Of a DNA stretch of 64,000 nt, positions 16,641 through 24,673 are shown piece after piece. The notes beneath the pieces were generated by a model. The model was not told the origin of the DNA, searched no databases, and was given only the letters and a program-made list of their open reading frames with translations. Position 1 is the first letter of the stretch, and every line of letters starts with the position of its first letter. The stretch spans positions 1-64,000 of the forward strand of contig JAGHZU010000006.1 in NCBI GenBank assembly GCA_017745235.1, in the 5' to 3' direction. The DNA comes from Caulobacter sp. (GTDB taxonomy: Bacteria; Pseudomonadota; Alphaproteobacteria; Caulobacterales; Caulobacteraceae). Position numbers and translations under genes: made by a program.

Positions 16641-17090
16641 TCAAGGCGGACTGGCCTCGAAATGGATCTTCTTCCCAGGCGCAAATCCGGCGCCTTCATA
16701 GAAGCGCAAGGTCGCCTCCCGTCTTGAGCCGGTCGCTAGCGTCGCCTTGTAGCATCCAGCCTCCCAGGCTCTGCGAGCGGCGGCCTCCAGAAGGGCGCGC
16801 CCCACGCCGCGGCGGCGCCGGGCGGAGTCCGTCACGACGTTTTCGATGATCGCATAGGCGCGACCGCCTCGCGTCAGGTTCGGGACGATGGTCAAGGTGC
16901 AGGTGGCCACAACGTCATGCGCTGACCGAGCGACCAGAACCGTCGTTTCCTCGGATCTCATCAAGCGCGACCACACGGTGGCGGCCTGAGCTTGATCCAG
17001 GATCGGATCGTCGGGATGCAGTTGCGCATACAGCCCGAGAAGGCCCGAAAGATCCTCCGGCTTCGCAGGCTCGATGAGGAGAGGCTCCAT
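16641..17090 (-). CDS. GNAT family N-acetyltransferase
   Basis: A 149-aa GCN5-related acetyltransferase. AYAIIENVVTDSARRRRGVGRALLEAAARRAWEAGC contains the acetyl-CoA pyrophosphate loop RRRGVG, and TLRFYEGAGF is the usual C-terminal motif. The start at 17090 (MEPLLIEPA) fits the family; an ATG at 17108 would add six residues. The substrate is unknown. It is divergent from a hypothetical gene, with a palindromic repeat between them. Confidence 0.85.
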   Translation of the reverse strand: MEPLLIEPAKPEDLSGLLGLYAQLHPDDPILDQAQAATVWSRLMRSEETTVLVARSAHDVVATCTLTIVPNLTRGGRAYAIIENVVTDSARRRRGVGRALLEAAARRAWEAGCYKATLATGSRREATLRFYEGAGFAPGKKIHFEASPP

Positions 17091-17114
17091 GGGCCCAGCT
17101 AGCTGCATTTTCCG

Positions 17115-17144
17115 AAGGTCCGCAACCGATCCTGAGCGGACTTT
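17115..17144 (+). repeat. Copy of the island's ~30-bp palindromic repeat
   Basis: AAGGTCCGC (17115-17123) and GCGGACTTT (17136-17144) are inverted with one mismatch, making this the most symmetrical copy. It lies in the gap upstream of the GNAT gene. Confidence 0.6.
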
Positions 17145-17250
17145 CGCCGCGCCTTTTGTGGACGAGATTCTTTGGGTGTCGAGGCGTGATGGGGTCAGGC
17201 GCAGTGCTCAATCCGTTGCGGTAGAGCCGTCGTCCGCGCAAACTTCCCAG

Positions 17251-17838
17251 ATGCGCCCTACAAGCCGAAGCTCGTCGTCTCCAGCCCAGCACACGGCCGT
17301 CATCGAGGACGTCCGGGGAATGTTTGCAAAGCTGCAATGGGACATCGATCAGTTCGACGAAATCCAGCGGGAGATGCCAGACATTGCCGAGCCCTTAGGG
17401 TTCGCTGCAATCAACGTCTGCATCAGCGCCAGCAGTTTGCGTAACTGGACTGTCGCAGCGTTCATTCAACGCCGCCGATCAGAGGGAAAGCCCGTGCGAG
17501 AGCGGGATGTCGTTAACCATATTTATGCGCATGTACAACAGCAGAAAATGTGTGAGGACATCGCCAACACTGCCAAACATTCAGGCTTTGCTGAGCGCGA
17601 ATGGCCAGGTGGTTCGGTTAGCATCAACTTTGACGAGGCTACTGAGGGTTCACCCGGTGGATATGTTTTGCGGCATCTTCATCAGAACGGCAAGATCACC
17701 AGCATCGCCCTCAACGCCTTCGCGGCGATGGAGGGGTGCTGGTGGGGTGAGCTTCAGAATCTCGGTTTCCCTTTTCCTAATACGCCCCCCGAGTGGAGAC
17801 GGCGGAAACTTGCCGCTGCTTTCGGAGACGGCCGCTAA
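17251..17838 (+). CDS. Hypothetical protein
   Basis: A 195-aa protein of no family I recognise. It is probably soluble and mostly helical at the N-terminus (LQWDIDQFDEIQREMPDIAEPLG), with a Trp-rich C-terminus (EGCWWGELQNLGFPFP). A shorter start at 17320, preceded by GAGGAC, is also reasonable. The base composition is less GC-rich than in neighbouring core genes, in keeping with the accessory character of this stretch. Confidence 0.6.
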   Translation: MRPTSRSSSSPAQHTAVIEDVRGMFAKLQWDIDQFDEIQREMPDIAEPLGFAAINVCISASSLRNWTVAAFIQRRRSEGKPVRERDVVNHIYAHVQQQKMCEDIANTAKHSGFAEREWPGGSVSINFDEATEGSPGGYVLRHLHQNGKITSIALNAFAAMEGCWWGELQNLGFPFPNTPPEWRRRKLAAAFGDGR

Positions 17839-17857
17839 TTCTATGGCGTCAGGGGAG

Positions 17858-17886
17858 AGGTCCGCTCCCCACCCTTAGCCGACCTC
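17858..17886 (-). repeat. Inverted copy of the island's ~30-bp palindromic repeat
   Basis: On the minus strand it reads GGGTGGGGAGCGGACCT at its 3' part, 16 of 17 positions identical to the copy at 15410-15438, and GAGGTC at its 5' part. Confidence 0.55.
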
Positions 17887-17991
17887 ACTCCCGTCCGCCT
17901 TCGGGAGTGCGGGCCTTTCGCCTGGCCCGGGCACGCTCGTCTCGGAAATCGTCCGTGCGCACCGTGGAGATGCGCCAGAGCGCGCCGGCGC

Positions 17992-19419
17992 CTAGTGTGA
18001 TCGGTCGCCCGCCTTGGGGCTGTGGGAGACGACCGAAGCCTCGATCGGGAGCCGAACGCCGATGAAATCGGCCAAGCAGGCGGCGGCCGGATGGCCGCGG
18101 TTGCATAAGGTGATTGTCGTGAAGGCCGGAAAGATCGCTAGGTCGCCGTTGGCGCCGGGGGCCGCGCCGCCGTGACCATAGTAGCGCAGGCCGTTACGCT
18201 CGCGGATCGCCAGGCCGAGTCCCCAGTGTCCGGAACCTGCGGCGACCTGCGGCTCGGTCATGGCCTTCAAGGTTTCGGGCCGGACCAGCCCCCCGGCCTG
18301 CAGGGCCAAGGCGAACGCGTGCATGTCTTCGACTGTCGAATAAGCGCCGCCGGCCGGCAGGCCGACATAGGCGGGCAGCGCCTTGAGGCCGGTGGCGCGC
18401 GCGCCGGCATAGGCTCTCGCCGTGCTTCCGGCATGTTCCGCGCCCAGTGAGGTCGCCGTCATGGCGCAAGGCCCCAGGATCTTGGCGTCGAGGAGCGCCG
18501 CGTAAGGCCGCTCGCCGACACGCTCGAGGATCCGTCCCAGGAGCACGAAGCCGTAGTTGCTGTAGCCCCAGCGCGAACCCGGCTCGAACTGCGGCGGACG
18601 TTCTCCATAGAGCCTTACGAGCTCCGCGGGCTCGGCGCTGGCGCCGACGCGCCCGTCATAGCCGGGACCGAAGATGTCTCCCGTCCCGCCGGTGTGGGTC
18701 AGCAAATGCCGAATGGTCACCCGTTCGGCGACGATGGGGTTGGGATAGTCGGGGAGATAGGCGCGCACAGGCGCATCCAGCCGGATACGCCCCGCCTCGA
18801 CGTCTTGCATGACGGCGACGGCGGTGAACATCTTGCCCATGGAGCCGATGCAAAAACGGGTGTTGGGCCGATTTGGCGTTTGCGCCGCCTCGTCGGCCAG
18901 GCCTTGGGCGGCGCTGAGGAGAACTTGCCGCCCAGCGGCCACGAGACTTGCGCCGCTGAAGCGGCCGGCGGCGCCTTCCAGGCGGATCTTGTCGCGGGCC
19001 GTCCTGATCGCCGCCGCCTGCTTCAATCTCGGAATCGCAGTCTCCATCGGCGCGCCGGCGAAGGTAATGTCGTCAAGCCGTTGCTCACCGGACGCCGTCA
19101 GGTAGACGCGCGAGCGGCGATCCCAGGCCCGGTCCTTGACGAGGGCGGTGATGGAGTCGGCGGTCGTCGTCTCCACCGCGAGCAGGTCCAGCCCGCCTGT
19201 GGTTTCGCGCACCGACAGATCGTCGTCGACATAGGCCAGCACGGCGGGCGCCGTTCGGGCGACAAAGGCCTTGTAGACGGCGAGATCGGAGTCGTTGAAC
19301 GCCCTGAGCCAGCGCTCGAGCCAGGCGCGCATGAGATCGGGCGCCGCCCCGGGCTGCGCGCACGCCCCATTGGCCGCGAAGGCCAGGCTGGCGGCCAGGA
19401 AAAAATCTCGACGGCGCAT
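17992..19419 (-). CDS. Serine hydrolase, class C beta-lactamase fold
   Basis: A 475-aa exported penicillin-binding-protein-like hydrolase. The signal MRRRDFFLAASLAFAANGACA has twin arginines and looks Tat-type. After a ~150-residue N-terminal region come the active-site SxxK in IGSMGKMFTAV, the YxN motif in GYSNYGFVLLG, and HGGAAPGANG in the KTG/HxG position. The role (peptidase, esterase or lactamase) cannot be told from sequence. It is divergent from a MarR gene with a shared operator, so it is probably regulated by it. An upstream in-frame ATG (19476) is out of place for a signal peptide. Confidence 0.88.
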   Translation of the reverse strand: MRRRDFFLAASLAFAANGACAQPGAAPDLMRAWLERWLRAFNDSDLAVYKAFVARTAPAVLAYVDDDLSVRETTGGLDLLAVETTTADSITALVKDRAWDRRSRVYLTASGEQRLDDITFAGAPMETAIPRLKQAAAIRTARDKIRLEGAAGRFSGASLVAAGRQVLLSAAQGLADEAAQTPNRPNTRFCIGSMGKMFTAVAVMQDVEAGRIRLDAPVRAYLPDYPNPIVAERVTIRHLLTHTGGTGDIFGPGYDGRVGASAEPAELVRLYGERPPQFEPGSRWGYSNYGFVLLGRILERVGERPYAALLDAKILGPCAMTATSLGAEHAGSTARAYAGARATGLKALPAYVGLPAGGAYSTVEDMHAFALALQAGGLVRPETLKAMTEPQVAAGSGHWGLGLAIRERNGLRYYGHGGAAPGANGDLAIFPAFTTITLCNRGHPAAACLADFIGVRLPIEASVVSHSPKAGDRSH

Positions 19420-19448
19420 GTGCGTCTCCACGATCATCTTGCGCGATA

Positions 19449-19468
19449 CGTTGTAAGTGCTTACGACG
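19449..19468. promoter_or_regulatory. MarR-type operator between serine hydrolase and MarR genes
   Basis: CGTTGTAAGTGCTTACGACG is an inverted repeat with 9-bp arms (one mismatch) and a 2-nt centre. It ends 7 nt before the MarR ATG in a 56-bp divergent gap, as expected for an autoregulated MarR pair. Confidence 0.65.
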
Positions 19469-19475
19469 GGAGTCA

Positions 19476-19988
19476 ATGACCGAGCCAGGCGATCCTTCGT
19501 CCGATTTGAACGACGGCGATTTCTCCCGCAGCAGCGGCGCCGCGGCGATCGGCGCGCGGCTGCGACGCTTATCCGAACGGATCGACCGGGACGCCGCGCG
19601 GCTCTACCGAGAGAGCGGTGAAGTTTTTGAGCAGCGCTGGTATGGGACGGTGCAGCTGCTGGCGCAGAGAGCGCCGCTTTCGGTCGGCGATCTAGCCGCG
19701 GCGCTAGGGGTCAGCCACGCGTCGGTCAGCCAGATCCGCGCCGGCCTGGCTAAGGCCGGCCTCGTGGCCTGGGACGTAGACCGGAAGAACGCGCGGCTGC
19801 GGCGGCTGTCGCTCACGTCCAAGGGCCACGCGCTGGTGCTGCGCCTGACGCCCTTGTGGGAGGCGCTGAACGCGGCGTCGATCGAGTTGAACGCCGAGGT
19901 CGACGACGTGGTCGCCGCCATCGACAGGTTGGACGGCGCCATGGCCCGAACCTCGCTCTACGAGCGGGTCAAGGCCAAGCTCGGCTAA
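19476..19988 (+). CDS. MarR family transcriptional regulator
   Basis: A 170-aa winged-helix regulator. APLSVGDLAAALGVSHASVSQIRAGLAKAGLV is the HTH, followed by the wing WDVDRKNARLRRLSLTSKG typical of MarR, and long helices for dimerisation. It is divergent from the exported serine hydrolase and probably represses it together with itself. Confidence 0.9.
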   Translation: MTEPGDPSSDLNDGDFSRSSGAAAIGARLRRLSERIDRDAARLYRESGEVFEQRWYGTVQLLAQRAPLSVGDLAAALGVSHASVSQIRAGLAKAGLVAWDVDRKNARLRRLSLTSKGHALVLRLTPLWEALNAASIELNAEVDDVVAAIDRLDGAMARTSLYERVKAKLG

Positions 19989-20104
19989 GCAGGCGGCCAT
20001 GGGCCATGACGCCCCTCGCACGCAGCCTTTAGCGTAACAAGCCAAGAGGGTCGCTTAACCACCCGTTCCAGGCCCCGGCTGGGTTCGCCTGGCGGCTAGG
20101 GACC

Positions 20105-20134
20105 AAGGTCCGTTCGGGGCTTGGGAGCTGACTT
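20105..20134 (+). repeat. Copy of the island's ~30-bp palindromic repeat
   Basis: AAGGTCCGTTCGGGG at the left and GAGCTGACTT at the right align with the copies at 15410 and 17115. A more degraded core in the opposite orientation lies at 20047-20069 (CTTAACCACCC). Confidence 0.45.
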
Positions 20135-20324
20135 CCGGACCCGACCGCCAGTATGCCGGAGCCATCGTGCGCACGCCCCTGACGGGACGCGATGGATGTC
20201 CACCGACGGACGAGGGCCGGCCATGTCCTCCAGCATTGAGCCTCGCCCCGACGCGGGGATTCAAAGCTCATCCTCCCGAAGGGCGCCTCTGTCGGCGAAG
20301 CGACCAAGAACTCAAAAATAGAAC

Positions 20325-20362
20325 TTGTACCTATCGGTAAAAGTTTGTACCGATAGGTACAA
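20325..20362. promoter_or_regulatory. TetR-type operator, perfect 15-bp arms
   Basis: TTGTACCTATCGGTA (20325-20339) and TACCGATAGGTACAA (20348-20362) are perfect inverted copies 8 nt apart. Each arm itself contains TACC-N4-GGTA, so two overlapping dyads are present. It sits 25 nt before the DUF1348 gene, whose 3' end overlaps a TetR gene. It is the likely operator for this TetR protein. Confidence 0.75.
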
Positions 20363-20387
20363 GATGGGAATCCCTCGGGGAGATCAG

Positions 20388-20945
20388 ATGCATCGCCGCA
20401 CTTTTCTGGCTGCCGTTCCCGGTGCGGCCCTCGCGAGTCCCGCGCTCGCCAGGACCATTCAAACTTTGAAAGGAAATCAAATGTCGCGTCCTCCGCTGCC
20501 CCCGTTCACCTACGAAACCGCTGTTGAAAAGGTTCGCCTGGCCGAAGATGGCTGGAACACCCGCGATGCGGCCAAGGTCGCTCTGGCCTACACGCTTGAT
20601 ACCCACTGGCGGAACCGGGTCGAGTTCGCGGTCAACCGGGAACAGGCCCAGGCATTCCTGGAGCGCAAGTGGAACAAGGAGCACGAATATCGGCTCATCA
20701 AGGAGCTATGGGCGTTCACCGGCAACCGTATTGCCGTGCGCTACGCGTACGAGTATCGCGATGATGCCGGACAGTGGTTCCGGGCCTACGGAAACGAAAA
20801 CTGGCTCTTTGCCGAAGACGGACTGATGTCGAACCGCCACGCCAGCATCAACGAGATGCCGATCAAGGAGTCTGAGCGCCTGTTCTTCTGGCCACTGGGC
20901 CGCCGTCCGGACAACCACGCTTCGCTGAGCGACCTGGGCCTGTGA
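20388..20945 (+). CDS. DUF1348 (NTF2-like) protein with N-terminal Tat-like leader
   Basis: The main body ([94 protein letters not shown]) is a complete DUF1348 protein of the NTF2-like fold, normally cytoplasmic. Here the frame starts earlier at ATG 20388 and adds [21 protein letters not shown], a twin-arginine-like export signal. An internal ATG (20481) with AGGA six nt upstream would give the usual cytoplasmic protein of 154 aa. The gene is followed by a TetR gene overlapping by 4 nt (GTGA). Function unknown; the family is often next to TetR regulators. Confidence 0.88.
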   Translation: MHRRTFLAAVPGAALASPALARTIQTLKGNQMSRPPLPPFTYETAVEKVRLAEDGWNTRDAAKVALAYTLDTHWRNRVEFAVNREQAQAFLERKWNKEHEYRLIKELWAFTGNRIAVRYAYEYRDDAGQWFRAYGNENWLFAEDGLMSNRHASINEMPIKESERLFFWPLGRRPDNHASLSDLGL

Positions 20946-21523
20946 GTTCCAAGCGCGCCCTCACTGATCGCGAAAGCGCACTGCCGGCGCTCGCGGAGGC
21001 TTTTCGCGAGCATGGCTTCGAGGGCGCGACCTTGGCTGCTCTGTCGAAGGCGACCGGCCTTGGCAAAGGCAGCCTCTACAACTTCTTTCCCGGTGGGAAG
21101 GAAGAAATGATGGAGGCAGTCCTCGAGAACGTCGACGGTTGGTTCGTCAACACGATCTTCTTGCCGTTGGAACATGTTGTCGATCCAGCGGCGGCGATCA
21201 CGGCGATGTTCGACGACGTAACCGCCTATTTCCGTTCCGGAAGAAGGGTGTGTATCGTTGGAAGCCTCGGGCTGAACTCCGCTGGCGAGGCGTTCTCGGT
21301 CAGGGTGAAAGAGTACTTCGTCCGCTGGATCTCGGCCTTGGCCCACTGTCTGGAAGTGGGAGGGGCGCCGCCAGCCTTGGCCTTGGATCTCTCTGAAGAG
21401 GCGGTTTCTGGAATACAAGGCGCCATCGTCCTGGCGAGGGCGCTTGGCGACGATACGAGCTTCCAACGGATTGTCCGCCGCCTTCAATCAACCTTGCTGG
21501 ATGCGATCAGCCGCAGCGGCTGA
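20942..21523 (+). CDS. TetR/AcrR family regulator (LmrA/YxaF-like)
   Basis: A 193-aa regulator with the [32 protein letters not shown] (about residues 29-58) and a C-terminal domain of the LmrA/YxaF type ([26 protein letters not shown]). It starts with GTG 20942, overlapping the stop of the DUF1348 gene. The shared operon and the upstream 15-bp inverted repeat indicate autoregulation. Confidence 0.9.
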   Translation: MSSKRALTDRESALPALAEAFREHGFEGATLAALSKATGLGKGSLYNFFPGGKEEMMEAVLENVDGWFVNTIFLPLEHVVDPAAAITAMFDDVTAYFRSGRRVCIVGSLGLNSAGEAFSVRVKEYFVRWISALAHCLEVGGAPPALALDLSEEAVSGIQGAIVLARALGDDTSFQRIVRRLQSTLLDAISRSG

Positions 21524-21533
21524 TGCTCCCTAA

Positions 21534-21549
21534 TGCCCGCTCACCACCC
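21534..21549 (-). repeat. Core fragment of the island's palindromic repeat
   Basis: On the minus strand it reads GGGTGGTGAGCGGGCA, matching the right half of the copy at 15410-15438 except at two bases. It lies in the 202-bp gap after the TetR gene; no gene is seen in the rest of that gap. Confidence 0.4.
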
Positions 21550-21692
21550 GTTCCGGCCGTTCGTTGGGTCCGCAAATCAGAGCGGGAACAATGAGCGCGG
21601 AAGCGCGGCCGACCGGCGATCCGTCCCAGAGCAGGTCGCGCGACACGATGGTCGCACGACCTGCTCCAGCTTAATGCGTTCGCATCGTCTTG

Positions 21693-21716
21693 CGGGAACC
21701 GGCGAACAGGTTCCCG
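21693..21716 (-). terminator. Stem-loop after the minus-strand secreted protein gene
   Basis: CGGGAACC and GGTTCCCG form a perfect 8-bp stem with an 8-nt loop, 9 bp beyond the stop of the gene at 21726-22076. There is no T-run, so termination would be weak or Rho-assisted. Confidence 0.45.
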
Positions 21717-21725
21717 AGCGAAGCC

Positions 21726-22076
21726 CTAGTAGCGGCGGCCGTAGTCGTAACCGTAGTCGCGGTCATGGCGCTCGTAGCGGATCTGGGCGCTGAGGCGGTC
21801 GAAGCGGCGGTCGAGGTCGTCGCGCTCCCAGCGGTTCAGGCCGCCGCGGCGATAGTCGGCTTCCAGGCGGGCCACGTCGCGCAGCTCGCCCTTCAGGCGC
21901 CAGGCCTCGCGACGGTTCAGGCTGCCGTTGCGAACGCCCATGTCGATTCGACGGTCCAGGCGCTCGACCCGGTCGCTGCGATAGTCGTCGCGGTAGTAGC
22001 CCTGGGCCGAGGCGGCGGCGGGGATGGCGACGGCGACAGCCGAGGCCGCGGCGATCGAAAGGATAATCTTCTTCAT
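21726..22076 (-). CDS. Small secreted Arg/Tyr-rich protein
   Basis: A 116-aa protein with a clean signal peptide (IILSIAAASAVAVAIPAAASA, cleavage near residue 24) and a highly charged mature part rich in Arg, Asp and Tyr (YYRDDYRSDRVERLDRR, DRDYGYDYGRRY). Similar small periplasmic proteins occur widely in Caulobacterales and sphingomonads; the function is not known to me. It is monocistronic with its own terminator-like hairpin. Confidence 0.8.
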   Translation of the reverse strand: MKKIILSIAAASAVAVAIPAAASAQGYYRDDYRSDRVERLDRRIDMGVRNGSLNRREAWRLKGELRDVARLEADYRRGGLNRWERDDLDRRFDRLSAQIRYERHDRDYGYDYGRRY

Positions 22077-22220
22077 CGGTACGGTTCCTCTTGAAACGTG
22101 TCCGACGTCCGACGGGACGACGTTGAGGTCAGAAGACCACGCGCCGCCTGAAGCGGTTCTGAGCCCGTCGTTATGTTGCGTTCAGCTCGGTGAACCTGGC
22201 CGCAGGCCGGGGAGGCGACC

Positions 22221-24107
22221 TCAGGCGGCCGCCGTCTTGGAGCCGTCCTTGCGCGAGGCCGCCACGGCGGTCTCGATGGCGTCGTAGAGCTTGGTCACCT
22301 CGATGGGCTTGGCCACGTGGCCGTCCATGCCGGCAGCCATGTAGCCCTCGACCTGGTGGACCAGGGCGTTGGCGGTGACGGCCACGATCGGGGTGCGCTT
22401 GCGGCCCTCGGTGATCTCCAGGGCGCGGATGGTGCGGGCGGCCTCCACGCCGTCCATCACCGGCATGTGGATGTCCATCAGCACGATGTCGAAGCCGCCG
22501 CGCTTCCAGGCCTCGACGCAGGCCGCCCCGTCGGCGACCAGCTCGACCTCGGCGCCCAGGGGGGCTAGGACCGCGGCCACGACCTTCTGGTTGGTGGGAT
22601 TGTCGTCGGCGGCCAGCACGCGCAGGCGGCGCTCGGACTCGACCTCCTGCGGCGGGGCCGGGGCGGGCAGGGCGGGGGCGATGGCCTCGCCGCGCGGCAT
22701 GGCGACCACGACCGTGAAGGTCGAGCCCTGGCCCTCGCGGCTCTGCACGTGCACGCCGCCGCCCATCAGGGCGGCCAGCTCGTTGCAGATCGACAGGCCA
22801 AGGCCCGAGCCGCCGAAGCGGCGGGTGGTGGAGTTGTCGGCCTGGACGAACTTGTCGAACAGGCGCGGCAGGGTCTCGGCGTTGATGCCGATGCCGGTGT
22901 CGACCACGTCGACCCGCAGGCCCGCGCCGTCGTCGGACGAGGCGAAGCGGACCGAGACGCTGCCTTCCAGCGTGAACTTCAGGGCGTTGGAGACCAGGTT
23001 GCCCAGGATCTGGCGCAGCCGGTCGGCGTCGCCTCGCCACGAGCCCAGGGCCTCGGGGGCGACGAAGACGCCGAACTCCAGGTTCTTGGCGCGGGCCTGG
23101 GGCGCGAAGGACTCGCGCACCGACAGGGCCAGGGCGGCCAGGTCGAAGTCGCGCTCGACCAGCTCCAGCCGGCCGGCCTCGATCTTGGACAGGTCCAGCA
23201 CGTCGTTGAGCACCGACAGCAGCAGGGCGCCCGATTCGCGGATCACCGACAGGCGCTCGCGCTGGGCGGCCGACAGCTCGCCCATGGCCATCACCTCGGT
23301 CATGGCCAGCACCCCGTTCAGCGGCGTGCGGATCTCGTGGCTCATATTGGCCAGGAAGTGGGACTTCAGCACGTTGGCGGCGTTGGCGTCGTCGCGCGCC
23401 TTGACCAGTTCGGCCATGGCGCCGCGCAGGTCGTGGTCGTTGGCCTCCAGCCGGCCGACCAGGTGGTTGAAGCTGTCGGTCAGGCTCTGGAAGACGTCGT
23501 CGTCGGCGGCCTGCTCGACCGGCTTGAAGCGGCCGTCGGCGGCCACCTCGCGCATGGCCTTGGACAGGCGCTCCATCGGCTGGGTCATGCGCCGGGCCAG
23601 GCCGTTGGCCAGCAGGATCGCCAGGCCGGCCGAGCCGAAGAACAGGGTGCCCGTCAGGGCCAGGTCGCGGGCCAGGATCTGGGTCAGGCTGGGACGGCGG
23701 GCCACCAGGTCCAGGTTGCCCACCTGGCGCGAGCCCAGCTTGATCGGCCGGGTCAGGGTGTCGACATCCTTGTCGGTCATGGCGCCGACCTGGGCCACGG
23801 TCAGGCCGTCAAGGTCGGTCAGGCGCACGGCCGCGACGTTGGGGGCCTTGGCCACGGCCTCGAGCGCGCGATAGGCGCCGACGGTGTTGTGGTCGGCCAT
23901 CGGGCCGGCGGCGCCGGCGGCCACCATCTGGGCCAGGATCTCGTGGTTGGCCTGGGATTCCTGCCGGGCGACGCTCCACTGCTGGAGCATGAAGCACAGA
24001 CAAGCGGCCAGGAGCGCGACGACCGTCGTGGTCAGGGCGACCGCGGCGATTCGCGTCTGCAGTGGCGCATGAGTCGCCGGTTCCGAGGCGGCCCGCTCGT
24101 CGTTCAT
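22221..24107 (-). CDS. Hybrid sensor histidine kinase / response regulator
   Basis: A 628-aa hybrid kinase. Membrane spans at about 19-41 and 148-170 enclose a ~105-residue periplasmic sensor, followed by HAMP (~170-220). HisKA carries His257 in LANMSHEIRTPLNG, and the HATPase domain includes ILGNLVSNALKFT, VDTGIGI and GGSGLGLSIC. The C-terminal receiver has VLAADDN and phospho-acceptor Asp545 in LMDIHMPVMDG. The start is ATG 24107. No dedicated Hpt or response regulator is adjacent, so its phosphorelay partner is elsewhere. It is divergent from a small gene across an AT-rich promoter region. Confidence 0.93.
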   Translation of the reverse strand: MNDERAASEPATHAPLQTRIAAVALTTTVVALLAACLCFMLQQWSVARQESQANHEILAQMVAAGAAGPMADHNTVGAYRALEAVAKAPNVAAVRLTDLDGLTVAQVGAMTDKDVDTLTRPIKLGSRQVGNLDLVARRPSLTQILARDLALTGTLFFGSAGLAILLANGLARRMTQPMERLSKAMREVAADGRFKPVEQAADDDVFQSLTDSFNHLVGRLEANDHDLRGAMAELVKARDDANAANVLKSHFLANMSHEIRTPLNGVLAMTEVMAMGELSAAQRERLSVIRESGALLLSVLNDVLDLSKIEAGRLELVERDFDLAALALSVRESFAPQARAKNLEFGVFVAPEALGSWRGDADRLRQILGNLVSNALKFTLEGSVSVRFASSDDGAGLRVDVVDTGIGINAETLPRLFDKFVQADNSTTRRFGGSGLGLSICNELAALMGGGVHVQSREGQGSTFTVVVAMPRGEAIAPALPAPAPPQEVESERRLRVLAADDNPTNQKVVAAVLAPLGAEVELVADGAACVEAWKRGGFDIVLMDIHMPVMDGVEAARTIRALEITEGRKRTPIVAVTANALVHQVEGYMAAGMDGHVAKPIEVTKLYDAIETAVAASRKDGSKTAAA

Positions 24108-24225
24108 TTCCCGTCCCACGAGAATTCCAATTCAACAGTAAGGGGCAACTCCTAACGCTTCGCTTCCAAGGGCAGCTCGTTCCGCGATTAAACAACGATG
24201 ACGCGTGTTTCTCATTGCCTTTCTC

Positions 24226-24240
24226 TTAACTTTTCGTTTA
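24226..24240 (+). promoter_or_regulatory. CtrA-like box upstream of the 112-aa protein gene
   Basis: TTAA, seven bases, then TTTA, close to the Caulobacter CtrA consensus TTAA-N7-TTAA. It lies in an AT-rich segment 36 nt before the ATG at 24276. It is a candidate cell-cycle control site only. Confidence 0.35.
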
Positions 24241-24275
24241 CCTATTTTCTTAGGTTTTCATTAAGGAGACGGGGC

Positions 24276-24614
24276 ATGGAGAAGGTCTTTGTTGTTAAGC
24301 GTGTGGCCGGCAAGCTGCACGGTGCGGAAGCCGCCATCGACGCGGCGATGGTCCAAGCCGCCGACCTGATGGCCGACCTGGTCCAGGCCCGTAAGGACCT
24401 CGGCCTGTCGCCGACCTTCGGCGCGAACGTCACCACCAAGGTGGTCGAGGCGATGGCCGCCCTCTCGGAAGCCCGGCAGACCATGGTCGCCGCGCACGCC
24501 GACCTGGACGAGACCCGCCTTCGCCTGGGCGTCCGCACGAAGATGATGGGCTGGGAGCTGAAGGAAGCTTCGGCCGTTCCGGCGGCCGACGAAAGCCTCG
24601 CCGAAGCGAGCTAA
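24276..24614 (+). CDS. Small helical protein, conserved-looking, unknown function
   Basis: A 112-aa soluble protein, mostly amphipathic helix (AAIDAAMVQAADLMADLVQARKD, EAMAALSEARQTMVAAHADLDETRLRLG). A strong Shine-Dalgarno AAGGAG (24263-24268) fixes the ATG at 24276. The leader is unusually AT-rich and has a CtrA-like box. No family recognised. It faces away from the hybrid kinase gene and may share a regulated divergent promoter with it. Confidence 0.75.
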   Translation: MEKVFVVKRVAGKLHGAEAAIDAAMVQAADLMADLVQARKDLGLSPTFGANVTTKVVEAMAALSEARQTMVAAHADLDETRLRLGVRTKMMGWELKEASAVPAADESLAEAS

Positions 24615-24633
24615 GCAATATTGCAAGAGTTTA

Positions 24634-24673
24634 ATCCCTAGAGTCTCCAATCCAGGTTAGAGACTCTAGGGAT
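24634..24673 (+). promoter_or_regulatory. 14-bp-arm perfect hairpin overlapping a start codon
   Basis: ATCCCTAGAGTCTC (24634-24647) and GAGACTCTAGGGAT (24660-24673) are perfect inverted repeats with a 12-nt loop. The right arm contains the only SD-like sequence (AGGG) and the first two bases of the ATG at 24672. In RNA it would hide the start of the membrane-protein gene; it could also act as a T-less terminator for the gene ending at 24614. Confidence 0.7.

Larger units (their letters stand above)
19989..20387. other. Long gap without a gene (MarR to DUF1348 gene)
   Basis: I see no credible coding frame in these ~400 bases. They hold a reverse-oriented core of the palindromic repeat (20047-20069), a forward copy (20105-20134), some GC-rich filler, and then the strong TetR-type inverted repeat at 20325-20362 immediately before the next gene. 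Confidence 0.6.
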
